NCBI GenBank assembly: GCA_019914945.1 | Contig: CM034106.1 | Coordinates: 7,192,001 to 7,256,000 of the forward strand | Length of the DNA: 64,000 nucleotides | Reading direction: 5' to 3' | DNA from: Typha latifolia | Lineage: Eukaryota > Streptophyta > Magnoliopsida > Poales > Typhaceae | Shown: positions 1 to 15,600 of the stretch, one piece after another | How the letters are laid out: each line of letters starts with the position of its first letter | Numbering within the stretch: position 1 is the stretch's first letter | Notes under the pieces: model-generated | Database searches by the model: none | What the model was told of the DNA's origin: nothing | Seen by the model: the letters and a program-made list of their open reading frames with translations, nothing else | Program-made: the position numbers and the translations under genes

Positions 1-685
1 ATGGTGGGTTCACTGGCTAGATTTGAAGCCGAGATAGATAGAAATGGAGTGATAAAGGAGATTAGGGCTTGGAGGAGGTAAACTTCAATGGTAAATAATG
101 ATAAAAAACGAACTGCTCTCCACATATATATAGAGGTTAATCTGACTCAAACTCGATTAAAACTCCTATTGCATAAGCATGGGAACAGAAATCCTCAGAC
201 CTATACCTAGGCAGTGCTTTGTCATTGGTCTAACCATGGCCTCATTATATGCCTGATGCTTCCTGATACCAGTTGGACAAACCGAAACATAGCTCTAATT
301 AATTATTTATGCAATTGATCAGAAGAAATGAACTGCTATAAAGACAAAACAACCAACAAAAAAGATGTACACAATTGCATACCAAGGATTAGATCTGCTA
401 CTTGCAACAATAGTAGAGAGATGAAACTGAATTCAAATAGAATAATGACTAAGCAAGTACTTTAACTGTCCATAGACAAGAAAAAAATTGTAAATACTAA
501 ATAGATCCTAAGAATACTGTGGAAGCCATTTCTAGATACTAGGAGTGAGAGATCAAAACAATATTAAAATAGTCAAAGAATAATTAAGCCTAACAACATT
601 ATTAATAAAAGAATTATACTTTAAAGAGCTCAAGAGCTTAATAATTAAATGGACAAAGAGCAGTTATTTTATCAGAAATACTAAC
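1..685. other. PGAP1 intron 14 (beginning), no exon seen
   Basis: After the exon-14 donor (CCG|GTTAGT) the family would continue with another membrane-domain exon. None is recognisable down to position 1, so the remaining 3' exons lie outside the window. Confidence 0.5.
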
Positions 686-3600
686 CGGCTTCTGATGTAG
701 ACATGCAAAGTGGCCACTGCATACAGAGCAAACTGGGAGCACAATACCAATATAATCATAATTCCATTTGCGATTAGATAGCACAAGATGGAAACCGAGA
801 GGAAGCTTGCAAAATGAGGAAAATGCTCAGTTGTTAGCAAGGAAAAGGCTAGCGAAAGTATAAGTGGTAACACCACAAGGAGCAGTAAAGGACGTGGAAC
901 TCTTAAATTTGATTCTATAGCTGTCAAGATAGATGGAAGAGATGAATCAAGCTCCCATGCAGAAGCTTGCCGCATTAGACCGAAGAATATGACAGCAATC
1001 ATGAAACCAATAATCTGCAATTAACAAATCATGGTATTCAATCTCTAACTATAATATATGTTAAAAGAATGACAAAAGAAGATCATTATTCATAGAATCT
1101 GCCAGAGAAAGCCAGAAGGGAAAGTAGATAATAGACACGTAAGAACACAAAAAATTAGGGAATAAGATGTGTGGCGGCAATGAATGGAGAGAAGTAGAAC
1201 TGCTTTTGGGCTCTAGCAGTGAGGCTAAATTTCTAATACTTTCTCTTGCTCCCTCACTCCTTTGAGGCTCTCTTATTGTTTTCACTTTTCATGGCACAGA
1301 GGTGATTCACATGCCAACAATGTGTTTCCTGGCAGACAGTGCTAGACCACGCTTATTACCATGGTCTCACCTCATCTGGTCAATTTGTCTTTGTCTTTTG
1401 GGATCTACTATTTCCTCCATCAACTAACCAATGGCCACATGGTATTCCTTTGACTTGTAGGTGTCAACTACTTATAATCATTTATTTTCCACCATAGCAC
1501 TTTATACCAAATCATCTCAAATTTCTTGAATCCTTACTATCATAACTGTTGACCAAGGTCCACTTCAGACAACGCATCCCTCATAATTTTTTTTGAAGAT
1601 AGGTGTATTCAATGGAACCAATCTTGTGGTACCCAAGACAACTATTGCATATCCTGTTACTGATAAGAACTATATGAGCTTATTAGATAAAATAGCTAGC
1701 ATTGGAGAAAGCTTGATCGATATCATGTGAATCCATAAAGGACATTGAATAAGACCTAAAGAAAAAAGAAATAAGGAGAAGAAGCCATATTATATTTCAT
1801 AATCCTGGAGCTGAAACAAAGAAATATCAAGTTGATATAGCTATGGACAAACACTTTATTAACAAAAGTTTGTTAATAGTTTTTCTGCTAACTAATTATC
1901 GTCCTGTCTGTATTGCTGAACACATACTAATGTATTCGAATGACCAAGAGATAGAGCTAACTAGATGGATGATGTCACAACTAACATCTCAACAGTTTTC
2001 TGTTCTTAAAAGTCATTTCAAACTCTACCTTTGAAAATGAAAACTATTCACTGAGAAAAAAAAGCCAACACATAAAAACAGTAGCTAGCTAGGTACATAC
2101 ATATATCACATATAATATATATCTACAGTCTATGCATGCAAAAGTGTGTGCACATATGTAGATGTTTTTCATGAAGAACATGTCTAGGTGAACTTTAATG
2201 AAATAGATTATATTGACCAATGAAAGTAATAAGTAATAACTACATAATACAGCACAAGGTGAAAAAGATATCTTCAAAATTCCATTCACTGCAACAATAC
2301 AATCTCATTCTTGCAACTCTGTATCATAACTACTTTTATTATGATGGCTAGAATTTTATAGGGAAAATTTTATTTCGCCCCTTTTTGCATTATTTCCATT
2401 TGGACTCCTTTTTTTTATCTATCCAAATTGATCCGTACTTTTCATTATAAGTCTTTGAAAAAAAAACTCTCAGGTTAACTTCAGCTCAACAGAACTGGAA
2501 GAAGAAAAGTCCACTGAGAAAGAACTTTAGAGAGGATTGTGATGGGGGGAGCACCCAACACAACCTTCACTTTGAAGAATAGCACGATTGGGATGGATAA
2601 CTTAAAGGAAGGTTTGAGAGTGTTTTTTCTAGTGAATGAGAGGAGCATGATTAGTGTGGAGCAAGGTTGGGAAGGAAAGGTTTGGGAAAATTTTCATTAG
2701 TGAATAGGTGGAGCACAGTGGGGAAAAGGTTTGGGAGGATTTCTTTAATTTAGTAATGGGTTAGGTTTTACTAACAGGCATAGATATCTAAGAGTATACT
2801 AGTAATTTGAGTATACCAGGTTAATTTGGCTTATAAGGCGGGTAAGTCTCTCTGACAGAGATTAATGGCAGTGGGTTTAATAGATAGTAAATGTAAAAAA
2901 ACAGGTGAAAAAATGGGTCAAAAGGGAAATAATACAAAAAGGAGGAAGCGAAGTAAAATTTTCCCAACTTTATAATATATTCTTTTAAGTTCTCTATAAT
3001 GCTAAGTCTACATGCTAACTGCTACATATGGCTTCTGGCCTGCTATCTAATGATAGCTGAATGGAATTGTAAAGAAACATGAACAGAGATATGAATATTC
3101 ATGAGACAGTTTCATGCTAGGCTGATAACGTAGAATGAGTTTAGTAGAATTTAGGAACATATATTTACATATTATAATTACAGGATGGCATCCTTGCTTG
3201 ATCATTTAGAATTCTTGTGCTCCTGAGCAGTCAAAACAAGTTTATTACAAGAAGGCTCATTTGGACTAGCTCAACAACTTAGAAATACATTTTCAGGCTT
3301 CTAGGTACAACATTACATACCACATAGATGTTCTTTCCAGCAATAAATTACAAGATTCAGTTTGTGCACACCCAGTAAATAATTATCAATATCAAAAAGC
3401 GAAGCTGCCATATGGTGGAAATATAATAATGAAGATTTTATCAGAATGAAAGAAATCTTAGATAACAAGAAACTACTAGTATGATGAGATAGCAATCACA
3501 GAAACTAAGAAAAACATTTTAAGAAGAAAGAAAGACATTGAAATAAGTTGTCTGAAGTTTTGAACTGCTTGGCATAGTATTTTCGTGGAGATCAAGATGT

Positions 3601-6600
3601 AGGATTAGCAGTGTTTTTGTAACCTCTGCTGAAGAAGAAAATATTTTTCACTATGCACAACTAAAACTAGTGAAGTGATAATTGGCTTACATAGCATCAC
3701 TATAATACGAAGGCAGGCAGGGAATTATGATAAGATCACCTGTGATGAATACAAAAGAAGGAATCTGCCTGCTGCAGCAGTAATAGAAGCAGAAACTCCA
3801 AGTTTGTATGAGCAGTGTGGATCCACCTGCAGGAAAGTATTAAAGGTGATTTACAGAAAACCAGAGCATTTATTACACAATATAAAACTTGAATGTAAGA
3901 AGAAAGACCATAAGAAAATCCTACAAGCATGAGTACCAAGTAAATATGCATAGAAAGAGATATTTACCAATAACAGCACAAAAGTTGTTTCAGGAGCTTG
4001 GCTCGAATCCAACATTGCAGGTGATGAATCAACAGTTACAGTCTCAGAATAGATATTAGGAATAATGTGTAGGCCAGATATAGAATCCCAAGCAAAGGCA
4101 ACAGGTGGGAAACATCGCAGTTTGCAAAGGCCTGCAGCGCTAACAATGAAATATTATGACTAATTTGCATGACAGTACCAATAGCAATAATTTGGATAAT
4201 TACCATGAGAGAATACTAAAGAAGAGAATCTTTTAAAGAAGACATCCAAGAAAAGCAAAAGGGTATTTTGGAGGGAACTCTTTCACATATCCACATTCTA
4301 GTTGTCAAATATTTCAAAGTCACTTTGCATGATGTTCTAATCATCAAAATAGATGTGCAAATGAGTTTTTCTCACTTTCATGAGTCATGTCTATCCTTTC
4401 AAAAATAGGAAAGTCATATTATTACAAGAAACTTTTAAATAACACATTATTTTTTAGTGATTACACCCTGTCTTTGCATTATTTCATATTTGTAATTTGA
4501 CTCCTCCCTTTTGCCAAAAATTTCCAAATCACACATTGGGTTAACTTAAACTAACCAAACTCTAACTAGATGATATCTAAATAGGAATATTTTATCAGAG
4601 AAACTAAATTAACCTTTACAAATACCCCAAATACCTTGTCTACCCTTTTCTTTCCCCTTAACTTCTAAAACCCTTTGCCTAAACTCTAAAGTATCATCAA
4701 AAATCCAAACTTCTTTAAAACCTTTTCCGTAAGGGTATTTTTAATAAATTTGGTTAGTGTGAGGTGCTTAGTTAAATTTGATAGAAAAACTAACGATCTT
4801 ATTTTAATCATAAGTACAAGTACTAGTTTGAGACTTTTTAAAGTACAAAAGGACAAAATAATTTTAGACATAAGCATAGGGAGAAAAAATATATTTTATC
4901 TTAAATAAATCATAGTCTAGGTTTAAGAGTAGATAATTAAAGTAACACTTGGGTATCATATAAAAATCATACACAAAAACGGGTCAAATTACAAACAACT
5001 CAAAGACGAGGTGTTAGTTACAAATCACTAAAATGTAGGGTGTTATGTAAAAAATTTCCTCTTTTAAAACAATGCAAAATAGCAATGAGTGAAGTGCATG
5101 CCGTGATGGAGGTTCATTATAGCACAACTATGGTGAAAAAGGATTGGATTAACTTTGAACCGTCCTGGACAAAATATGGGTGAAAAATCCCTACCCGACC
5201 CAAATACAAATACGGATAGAGTTTTTGCATAAACCTCAAATACAAATATAGATCCAGGTTGGGTAGATTTTTTCAGATACAATAGCAAAAATCTGTTTAC
5301 TAGCATAGTAAATAATAAACCCTACCCAAGTAACTCGACCCGTTAACCGATACATAACCCTCAGAGTTGCTCCCTCACTCTCTCACTCCTATGTCATCTC
5401 TCTCGAAAGTCTCGATGCTTCATCTTATCGCTGCCATGAAACCCTATCCATTCATTCTCCCTATCCATTTATTCTCTCCGACCTCACTCTCCCACTCCCG
5501 CACTCTCTCTGATCATCCAACCTCTTCAGGTTCACCCTCCGGACGCCGCCTTCGACCTCTTCCTTTTCACCTATCAGCTACCCTCTTCTGTGAACCTCCC
5601 TCTTCACCCGCTAGTTAGTGCCTCTGCTGGACAACATAGTTTCAAATTTGGCACTTGCTTGTATCTAGAACATTATTCCTAAATCCTAATTATACTCTGG
5701 ACTAAACCTAATTAATCATTATCTTTAGAATTGGTCAATAATTTTGAGTTCAATCTCATAAGCAACATGATGATTTTCTTGCCAATGATTCAATTTGAAT
5801 TCCATGTCATCTTTAGAATTGGTCAATAGTTCTGCTGAGAAGATTGCTTGAGCTTGAAATTAATGGCAATTATATACTTGTATTGATTGAGCTCTTTTTT
5901 AATTTGTGGAAGAAGTATTGCTTGAGCTTTGTTGCTGTTCTACTAATGAATTTTTTTCAGTAATCTCCATATTTTTGTTTTGAGCATTGGGTTTTTATTA
6001 TCAGTTCCTTAATGCTAGATTATGTGATTTTGTGTATGTTTCATTACCAGATCCATAATGCTAAATTTTATAGTAATTTGTTGGCTTCTGGTGAAATATT
6101 TTGTGAGCTTCTAAAAGAGATGTTTGGTTTGGCATATTTTACTTAATACATAGCAATATTTACTGATTGATAACATTACATAGATGAACAAATTTGTTTA
6201 ATTCCTTAGACTATTGAAAAAATATCTTTCGTATTTCTATATGGTTATGGTTTGATTCATATTCATCTCTATTTAAGATTCAATCTGAATATAAAAATTA
6301 CCCATATCCATTTACTTAGGATATCGTTTTAAATTTTGTTATTCATCTAATATCTATATCTGACTCCATATTTGGAGCAAAAATATAGATGTAGTCAGAA
6401 CCAGAGAGAAAAAAAAAATTATGGAGCACGTTCCCTAATCTATTTCAGGTATATAAATCAGTAGACACATAAATTTTGAGAAATTAAGTTTAAAACCCCA
6501 GGTTTGGCTGCACTTTTCTTTCTCCTGTCTTCTCTTATATCTTCTATTACCCTCTTTCTAACATAATCTCTCGTTAATATCATTATTCTACTAATTACCT

Positions 6601-9600
6601 CTCTATGAGGAATCTCTTTTCTAAACAGGGTGGAGTTTTCTAGGGCTTCCCATCACTAAATATTTCTTCTATTTTTCGTTTTTCCTAATATTCTACTGCA
6701 CACCTTCTCATAGAAGTAACCATGCTTGAAACTGCCACCACAAGTTATTGTAAATTATAGTACTATTAAGTTCATTAAATTGCATAGAAGTGATTGGACC
6801 ATAGATTAATATTTCCCAGGTGTTTCTAATTAAAAGGACAGTTCTAATTATTTATAAATCACACATAATTGGTTATCCTTAACATTAATCGGTATTCCTT
6901 AATATTAATTCCAGTGAGACACCCAAATATTATCCCATGCACTAGTCCCCCAACCAACACAATGTAGATATACCTCAGCATAACCTTCCAGTTGGCATAG
7001 TATCTTAGATTCTTAAATGTCACAATAACAATACAATATAAGGTAAAGAAGTTGCATGCCCTTCTATCTCCTCTGATATTTATTATTTCCATACTTCATT
7101 TCATTAATTTGCAAGAGCTATAAAAAAAATGTCATCTTTAATTTGACATCTTTGTAATGCCATTTGATCCATCTGAGAATGGGAGTTCTAAGCCCATGCA
7201 TAAAGCACCAGAATAGATAGTAGCACAGCTCCACCAAATCCTTTATTTTTCGCATATGGATGTTAACAATAAAAAAAATTGCTTGGAAGGATTTCTGATC
7301 TTTATTTCTTTGGCATGCCAATAACAACTGAGACTAAGAATGGATCTTAGAATATGCCTAGTTGATTTATTTTGCCCATTCATCAAGGGCATTGAAAGGG
7401 GAATATTCTGTTATTTCAGTTTAGTTCTTTCCAAAGTACATCTACTAGGGATTATTGTGTGAGTCGACACATGCCGTGTCGATGCTTAGCCAAACACATG
7501 GCACAAGGGGTGCTACTCGACACCCCTCCTAGCAACGATCCATCACTGTGTAGTGGTCCTAGAGCAATTAATGTTGCCATTCATTCTCTCTCCTCATCGT
7601 CGTTGCTCCTCTCTCCTCATCATCTTTGCTCTTTCCACATCATTAGTTGTGCCCTAGCAAGAGATGGAAAAATGGAGAAGACGATAGGCATAGTGGGGAT
7701 GAAAATAAAAGGAACCACAAAGAAAAACTAACTTAAAGTAGCGAATGACACGGCGATGAGGAGAGAGCAATGGCTTGAGGAGAGGTCATCGGTGGTGGAA
7801 GTAGTCTCCTCTTTTTCTCTCCTCTTGCATAGGGCCAGCAGAGGTGATGCAAATCTAGTATGAATGCAATGTTTTGGAGAACAATCGACCCAAACAAGTA
7901 ACTAAAGTAAAATATAGTAAGCAATAACTGATAAGTTAATTGATTAAAAAGATCACTACTAGATGGAAGGAGAGAAAACCACTCAGATAAGACAGTAGCT
8001 TCCTCAACTCTCAAATAGGTACGTTGATAGTAGAAAGGCCTAAAACATGGTGTAAAGAAAGACTTTAGAGTTTAGATTTACCAATAAATAGAATAGTAGT
8101 GCTTTTTTACTTTGAAACCAAGTCTTCCTCTTCACGTCCGGGCACCCAAAGATTCTCTTTCAAGTAGGAGAGAGGTTTAAAGAGAAAGTAGAAGAGATTA
8201 GAGAAGAATCTTAAGACAGAGTATGTAAGAACCAGAAAAAGAATTTAGGGGTTGAGAGAGGAGGGTGCATGTGCTCGCACGTGCCAGCCCCTCCCCTATC
8301 ACTCTCCGACACATGACGAGGCATAGAAAAAGGGGGATTTCATCTAATTCGAATCGGATTAGATTTGATCCTCTTCTAATCTATAAATTAAACTCTAATC
8401 CTCTCTCTCTCCTCAAAACCCCCCAGTCTTCTTCTCCTCCTTCGTTTTCTTTCTTTTCTCACCTTCGGAGTCGTCACTATGGAATCGGATCGCCGGAGCA
8501 TCGCCGGAGGAATTTGGGACCACCACACTCCTCCCCGATGAGCCCTCTCTCATCCCTCTATTTTAATTTAAATTTTAAAAGGTAAATCGAAAATACCTAA
8601 ATTGGGGATTTCGGCTTCGCCGGCAACTCTCATCGGTCGGCGGCTTCGGGCTGCTACTGCTCGTGCTCGAGAGCTCCAAGTCGTTAGCCTTGCGCCATAG
8701 ATGCCTTCTAGAAGAGCCCTCGTGGCTCCAATCGACGTCGGCCTCGGCGTCGGCCGTCGGTGGTATGTCCTCCACCTCGTAAGGACAACACAGAAAGAGG
8801 GAGGGAGCCGGTCGTGACCCGCCGCCGGCAAAGTCACCGACGGCCACTCTCTCTCTCTCGATCCTTCCCTCCCTCGCGTCGGACGCAAGACGGGAAAAAA
8901 GAAAGAAAAAGGGGTTGGTTGGCTCGGGTTTAACCCGAGCCACCCCTTTTTCTTTTGAATGCGGGTTCGGGTTCGGGTTTGGATTTCGAATCCACAAACC
9001 CGACCCAAACCAATTAAATTGGATGGGCTGCGGTTTAGCCCGCAGCCCAATCCATTTCCTATCTGGCTGGGCCAAAGCTGCGGGCTAAACCGCAGCCCAA
9101 TCCATTTCCTATCTGGCTGGGCCTTGGCCCAGCCCGATTAGTTCTTTTTTTATTTAGGCCAGGCCAACATTAGCCCAGCCCAACCTAATGGATAATTAAA
9201 CCCATTTTAGTTCTTTTTAGTTTTTAAATTTTAAAAATATTGATATTATTCAAATTAAAAGTTTGATTATTATTTATTATTAAAAGTGGTGATTTTAGTA
9301 CGTAAGCTAAAGATTTGAGATTTCGGTTGTTTTGCCTAGACTCAGGTGAGTGGGTTCACTCACATATTTATTTTATTATATTTCGTATCTTTGTCAGACC
9401 ATATAAATTTTCTGTGTGCAAATTATTTATTTCACCCTTATGTGTAAAAATTTAATTGTTGTAATTTCTGTGTGCAAATCTATTTCTTTCATCTGTATGT
9501 GCGAAAATTTAATTGTTATATTTTCTATGTGCATTTAATTATTATATTCAATGCATCATCATATTTCGTGCAAATATTGAAATTTGTGAAAAGAAAAATG

Positions 9601-12600
9601 AGATTAGTATTGGTACGACTTAGAGAACAGTCCCGGTATAAATCGTTTGTGATTTTCCGTGCTAACTCAAGTCTATCTGGAAGCCCAGGAGAAAGTCCTA
9701 AATTAGATCACTGCGGTGACTTTCTTAGGTGACTCTGGCGAGATTAGGGAACAGTCATAGGATGAATGAGAAAATTTCCTAAGTGACTCTAACTTCTCTC
9801 GACGGTTAGAGAAAAAGACAGAGTGTGTTAATCACAGAGTGATACCATCTGATGACCCTAACCGGATCAGCTATGAAAAAAAGTCCCGAGCATCATCTCG
9901 AGGTAACTTCTAGTTGATGTGGATCCACAGGGTTTAGACCCATTGAGACATATGACAGTATAAATATTGAAAAGATATTAATATGTTGAAAACGTGCAAG
10001 GTTACAAGTTGTGACTCTCTCTATTGTTATCTTTGTTATTATTTAAAGAGCATGCCTATTGTATACTGTTATAGATATTGTTGCTCTTAGTTTAATTTAT
10101 TCAGCATTAATATGAAATTAAAATTTATTTGATTTTCGAGTGGATTCCACTCACTGAGCTATAGTTGTTGGCTCATGGATTCTATTTTTTCGTATTTGTT
10201 TATCTATTTCAGGTAATAGTCAGCGAGGCGACTGAGCGAGATGTACCCGGACTCCACCACCACTTAAGATTCACCTATTACTTTTCCGCTCTGTTAGATA
10301 TTATGCTATAGAATAGAAGTTTTATTTATTTAGTTTAGAGACAATAAAACAGTAACATTGTTTTATGTTTATTGCAATTAGTTTTAAATTTAATAAAGCA
10401 GATTGTCATTTTATTTATTTATTTATTTTGTCATCGTACACATAGAAAATATTTATAAGGCTTCGTGTATCTCAAGTATAATGAGATGCATTACCGGTCA
10501 TGATTCCTATTTCGGGTCGTGACAATACTAAAAAAATTAAAGAAAAGGAATATCTACTAGGAAGAAAAAGAAAAGGAGATAGAAAATTTACTATTATGCT
10601 CTTCTTCTCCTGGTTTGGTCGACGAACTTTTAATTCCACAACCAGCTGTTCGTAGTGACAAACTAATGGGCAAGAGACCCAGGCTTATAGAGAATGATAG
10701 GCTCAAAGCAATTGGGTGATCCTCCTTCAGAAACATTTCCTGTGAGAAATGAATAAATGGTTCTTAACTATGTACCATTAATGTGAGGAAAATCATGTAA
10801 TGTATGAGCTAACTTCTAACCTCTCCAACATAGCTAGAACGGAGAAGCATCCCAGGAGAAAATTCTTTCTCCCCTTCCTGTGGATTGAAGAATTGTCCAA
10901 CTGCCATAGAAGCCGTTGGGGGAGGCCTACCTGAAACAGTCTGGAGACTAGTAGTTCAGGACATGCATCAACTTCAATAACACAAATTAAATCCGGTACA
11001 GAATTAGAGTTGCATACTGATGAAAATTGTCATAAAAAACTATTTCAAACATGTGCAAAAACAATTCTGACAGTATGATTATACATTGTACGAGTCACAT
11101 GCTAGGTACCCATTCTGCAAAGACAGACACTATAACATCTTTAAAAAGGAAATTTTGAAATTACGAAATTGCAAATGGGATATAACTATATAAGGAAAAG
11201 CAACCAAACATCTCAAAGATGTCAGTCCAGCAGTGATGTCATAGTGGCTAAAAAATATTTTGTTAGAAAAAACAAAGAAGGAAAATTACAAATAACTCTA
11301 TATATACAGAACTGTGACTCAAAATTATTGCAGTGAATACATAGTAGAGAAATATATACTTAAGAGTGGGATTGTCATGTTGACATATACCTAAGATATC
11401 CTCATTCCGCAGAGGAATATATACTTAAGAGTAGGATTACAACTTTTGATGGTTTCCAGTGAGAAAATTTTATAACTTGTAGATTGGTTACTTAGGTGCG
11501 ACAATTTGCTAAATCTATGGTCAAAATAGGGAAAAGTGACGCCAATCAGCCCAAAATTGAAAAGGTCAACAAGTTTAGCAAGAATTCATAGAAACTGGTG
11601 ACCAACGAAAGAAGAGATCATTAGACCTACACTTTATGGGTTCATCTCCAATGAAATTTTCTAGCTCTAGATCCACTTTCATAAACTTGTGGAAATTTTG
11701 ATACCCAAAATATGTTAAACTTGAAAGGATAAAATGAGAAAATTAGGAAAAAAAATTGTAAAGATAGTATCTTGTGGCCACCTGAAGAGAAGACAGTATC
11801 AATCTACCATCAATGGTTCATTTCAACAAACTTCCCCAACTATGAGTTCAAATTTTGTTCCTAGTTTGCTTAAATTTCAAAAAAGTGGATTTGGGAGAGA
11901 AAAAAAAAATTGCAAGTTTGCAAAAACAATTTACTTTGGTAACTCATATAAGAAATAAAATACATGAAATAGTATAATGTTACATAATATCCTACTGTAA
12001 AATGTTATAGTGTAAACAAAGAGAAGTAGACAGTGTCATTAGCTGAGCTATGCATGCCAACACTAGGCACACTACAGCTATCCTGGAATAGGACAACATG
12101 ACAAACCAAAATGAGCATAAAAAAAGTCAGTACCTGGCGAGGTGCAACTGATATAGTCAAGAAGCGAAAACCATTCATTTCCTTTGGACTCAATTGAAGA
12201 AATGCTGATGGGGGTGCTTGTTCTGTTTGGCTTCCTGGTTCACCCTGTAGAGAACAGATGCTAGGTATTGATCCAACCTCTGAATTATAAACTGGCAATT
12301 AACTTGCAGTAGATAGGCTTAGTCAACACCCTGAGCTTTAGATTAGTGTGTGTACATGCATGTGTAAATGAGAGATTCAGCAAATGTAGTATAAGAAAAG
12401 GGACATGGAAACAGAAATATACCTGCCTTGGTGCAGGTCTTGCTGGAATCTGAACCATTTTTGATGTTACCTCAACAATTCTTTTGCTGGTGGGTGCTCC
12501 ATTTAATGATGAATTAAGCCTGTCAGGCCACAGATGAATTCTAACCCCAGAACATGGAGAAAGATTTGTGACAAAGACAAAGTGTCCTCTGCCATTGGAA

Positions 12601-15600
12601 CCCTGGTTTCAAAAATAAACGAGTAACGTTCTAAGTAGCAAAATTGTACCAGCTAAATGCCTAAATCTATTAATGATATTCAAGCCTAAGAAATTTACAT
12701 GCCCACCAGACACAATAACCAAAAAAAGACCGGTGATTAATATCATGAACACATACAGAGAGCAGTGAGATGATAAAAGGACAGATAGAGAGGGAAAAAT
12801 CAGTAAGCAAAGGGTTCCAAATATCAACCACTCCTTCAACAAGTACTTCACATGAGCTTACCAGCTTTTTTATATCCAACCACCGCCTTCTGCCATCCAT
12901 CGCTAGAACAGTAACGCTACTTGATTGAATATAGAGATCTCTCTCAAGGCCATCATCATTCCAGTGAATAGATGTTGGACAAGAAAAAGAACTCTTTTGG
13001 GGGGATTCTGCAAGAAAGGTTTAAGTTTATCACTTTTCATAGCGAAGTCCAAAGTCCCCAAAAGAATTCACAAGTACATAGTAAGACATTAAGATAAAAG
13101 TTTAGACACAATTGTCTCTCGCCAACTAAAGAGTGAACATGAACAGAAGCACATGACTACTATCAGCAGTCATACAATTCCAACTTCCAAAATTGGTTGT
13201 TCGTTATCAGGCAGTATTTAAGTAACGGACCTGGATTAACCTTATCTGACATAATAAGGGTCAAGGAATTCTTGGCTAAACTTTTGAAATTTAGAACATG
13301 AATAACACAGCTTTACGTTAAAATTATTGTGAATTAGTGTTTGACTACTTGGCAACTTCAGAACAAGATTCGAGTTTTTGCAACATCTACCGGCAGTCAA
13401 TGGTTTGAATTTGGAATTAGGATGAAATTTTCCAAAGAGTTATGAGAAAAATACTTCATTAAGAAAGAAGGAGATGCATTTTCATCACCCAAACTTTTGT
13501 CAGCATAAAAGCTTCCTTCCAAAGCCCTTCACAACATCCTTCTATATAAATTGTATATTTTGCATGGTTACAGGAATTAAGGCATCAGGGATTGTGCAGG
13601 AAAGAGCTGACCCAGAAATAAATATTACTGAAATCTTTGAAAAACAATGGACAGCCAGAAAGAACATACAAGGGTTGATGAGGAATATATATTAGTGTTA
13701 ACATGTCAAGAAAGGTAATTACTAACAAAATATAAAAGATATCTCCCCCTTGTCGAAAATTGTAGGGGATCGCCGCATGATTCTTTTCTAGAACAAGATA
13801 AGATAGATGGATGGTCTTGCCCAATATAAGGATTTGGTATCTCACCAAAACCCAACACTTAGAATCGCTCTAAGTCAAGGCATCTCACCTAAAATCCCTA
13901 ACGATTTGGGAAAGGAAGAACTTTATCGAATAAGGATAGCACTGCTCATAACACAAGACTTTAGTATATATTTATAAGCTCTTTCCGTCATGTTATCAAT
14001 CCAAAACAAACTTTGAAAAAATAAAAATCCTATTTTAAGAAAGAAAACTCTAAAAATACAAATCCAATTCAGACTTGAAAACTAAATCCTACTCAGAGTC
14101 AGAAAAATAACTCCAAAGCCAAACTGGAAGGGTACAGCATCACCTCTAATCCATTTAATGACTCCAAAGCTACATGCTTCCAAATATTAGCAGTCACCTT
14201 GTTCAAAATATTGTAACCTTTGGAAGTACTCATAGGCCATGATCAGCCATTCAATGGAATGCTAATTCAGAAGGAGACCATCTCTAAAAACGGGTCTTCT
14301 CTACAGATTTATAATCTTCTATCTTCACCATCAAGCATATAATTTGATCTCAAATCCAGATCACTAAGAAAGGCACAGTGAGATTACACAAAGTACAGCA
14401 TACTTGACTAGGGACCTAGCTGTGATGTGGAAAATTTTCAATTAAAAGAAACAATGAAAATTTACAGAGGAAAGGAGGCTGTGACACTTTGTCAAGGTAA
14501 ACCAATGGTACTCTCTGATATTCATAATTGTTGCATTTCTTTTGATAATTTCTCTACACTCCTCTTGCAGGTTGATCTTCCAACACATAGCATATGTTTG
14601 TCTGCATGACAAAGCAGATATCGTGCTTTTGTTTTACCCATCTATACTGACATAATATAAGTACATGAATGACCTGATTAGCATTGCAAATTGCCTGTAA
14701 AATTGTAATATAGATCTAGAAATATTGAAAGCTCAAGTTTGAAACAGTATGGGATTGGTTAAGTAGGATATTTTAGAACAAACCATTTTGCATATGCAAC
14801 ATTAAAATAAAGGTCTTAAATAGATAATGTGAACTGTACCAATGGCATCCCTTCCATCCTTTGTATTAAACTTTGTTGAGTCCTGAGATGGTTGCACATC
14901 TCTCATCCAATTTAGGGCCTGAGGTATTCCACTTCGAAGCATTTTTGAAAACACAAAAAGCCTATTCTCTGTGTTTGAAAATGGTTTCCCAGTTTCGGGA
15001 TCTATTATGCTTAAGAGAGTGTGCGAGATCTAAGAAAAGAAATCAAGTCAAACTAAAATGAACAAAATCATAGCAAAAATGGCATAAAAGAAATCTTCAC
15101 AGCAACATCTAGTATTGCTTACCTGTACAACTAGTTGATTACACCAAAGAATAGATTGGTGTTCCATTGATAGCCAAACATTCTTCATGCCTGAACTGCC
15201 TACCATAAAACCATGAGTAGAGGGAACAATTCCATCTAAAGAAGCCAACTTGGATCGGACCTGGAAACAAGAACAATTTAAGGCCATGCTTTCGCATCAT
15301 GCAGCATTCTTTAAGTCATCTAGTCCCATTTATATACTTGAATGATTCAAGTGTTTTTTGTAGTACATCGTTCCTATTGATCTTAATAAGATAAAGAAAG
15401 CTAAATGGCCATTAATGAAAAGATCATTTTTAATGAAAATTACCCATATCATAACAGAGTAAATGTGAAAAGAAATTAGGGCAGGATGTGGTCATTGCTC
15501 AACCATGTTTCAGATGTTATTGATTTCAGATTTCAAAAATTGAAGATGAATGTGTAAGTTACCTACTTAACTCAGTGGTTAGAGTATTGCTTTCATAGAG

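Larger units (their letters stand above)
4132..10591 (-). other. PGAP1 intron 11 (6.46 kb), expanded by transposons
   Basis: The donor is the GTAAAT after exon 11 and the acceptor is the TGCAG before exon 12. The two exons join as AAT A|GC CTT (N S L). Inside are a MITE (4451-5034), a CCGACCCG-type element (about 5150-6390) and an LTR pair (7845-10524). The stretch 6.4-7.8 kb is AT-rich with no recognised feature. Confidence 0.75.

Noticed and set aside
3675..3932. 85-codon plus-strand ORF
   Set aside because: It is the antisense of PGAP1 exon 13 and its flanks.
8568..9075. Overlapping 160-166 codon ORFs on the minus strand
   Set aside because: They lie in the GC-rich part of an LTR, are Pro/Arg/Ser-rich in both frames and have no family signal.
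8219..10529. LTR 8224-10524 as a complete solo LTR with target duplication
   Set aside because: GAGTA before and ATACT after do not match, and the older LTR text seems to continue to about 8262. The left end is therefore truncated or fused.
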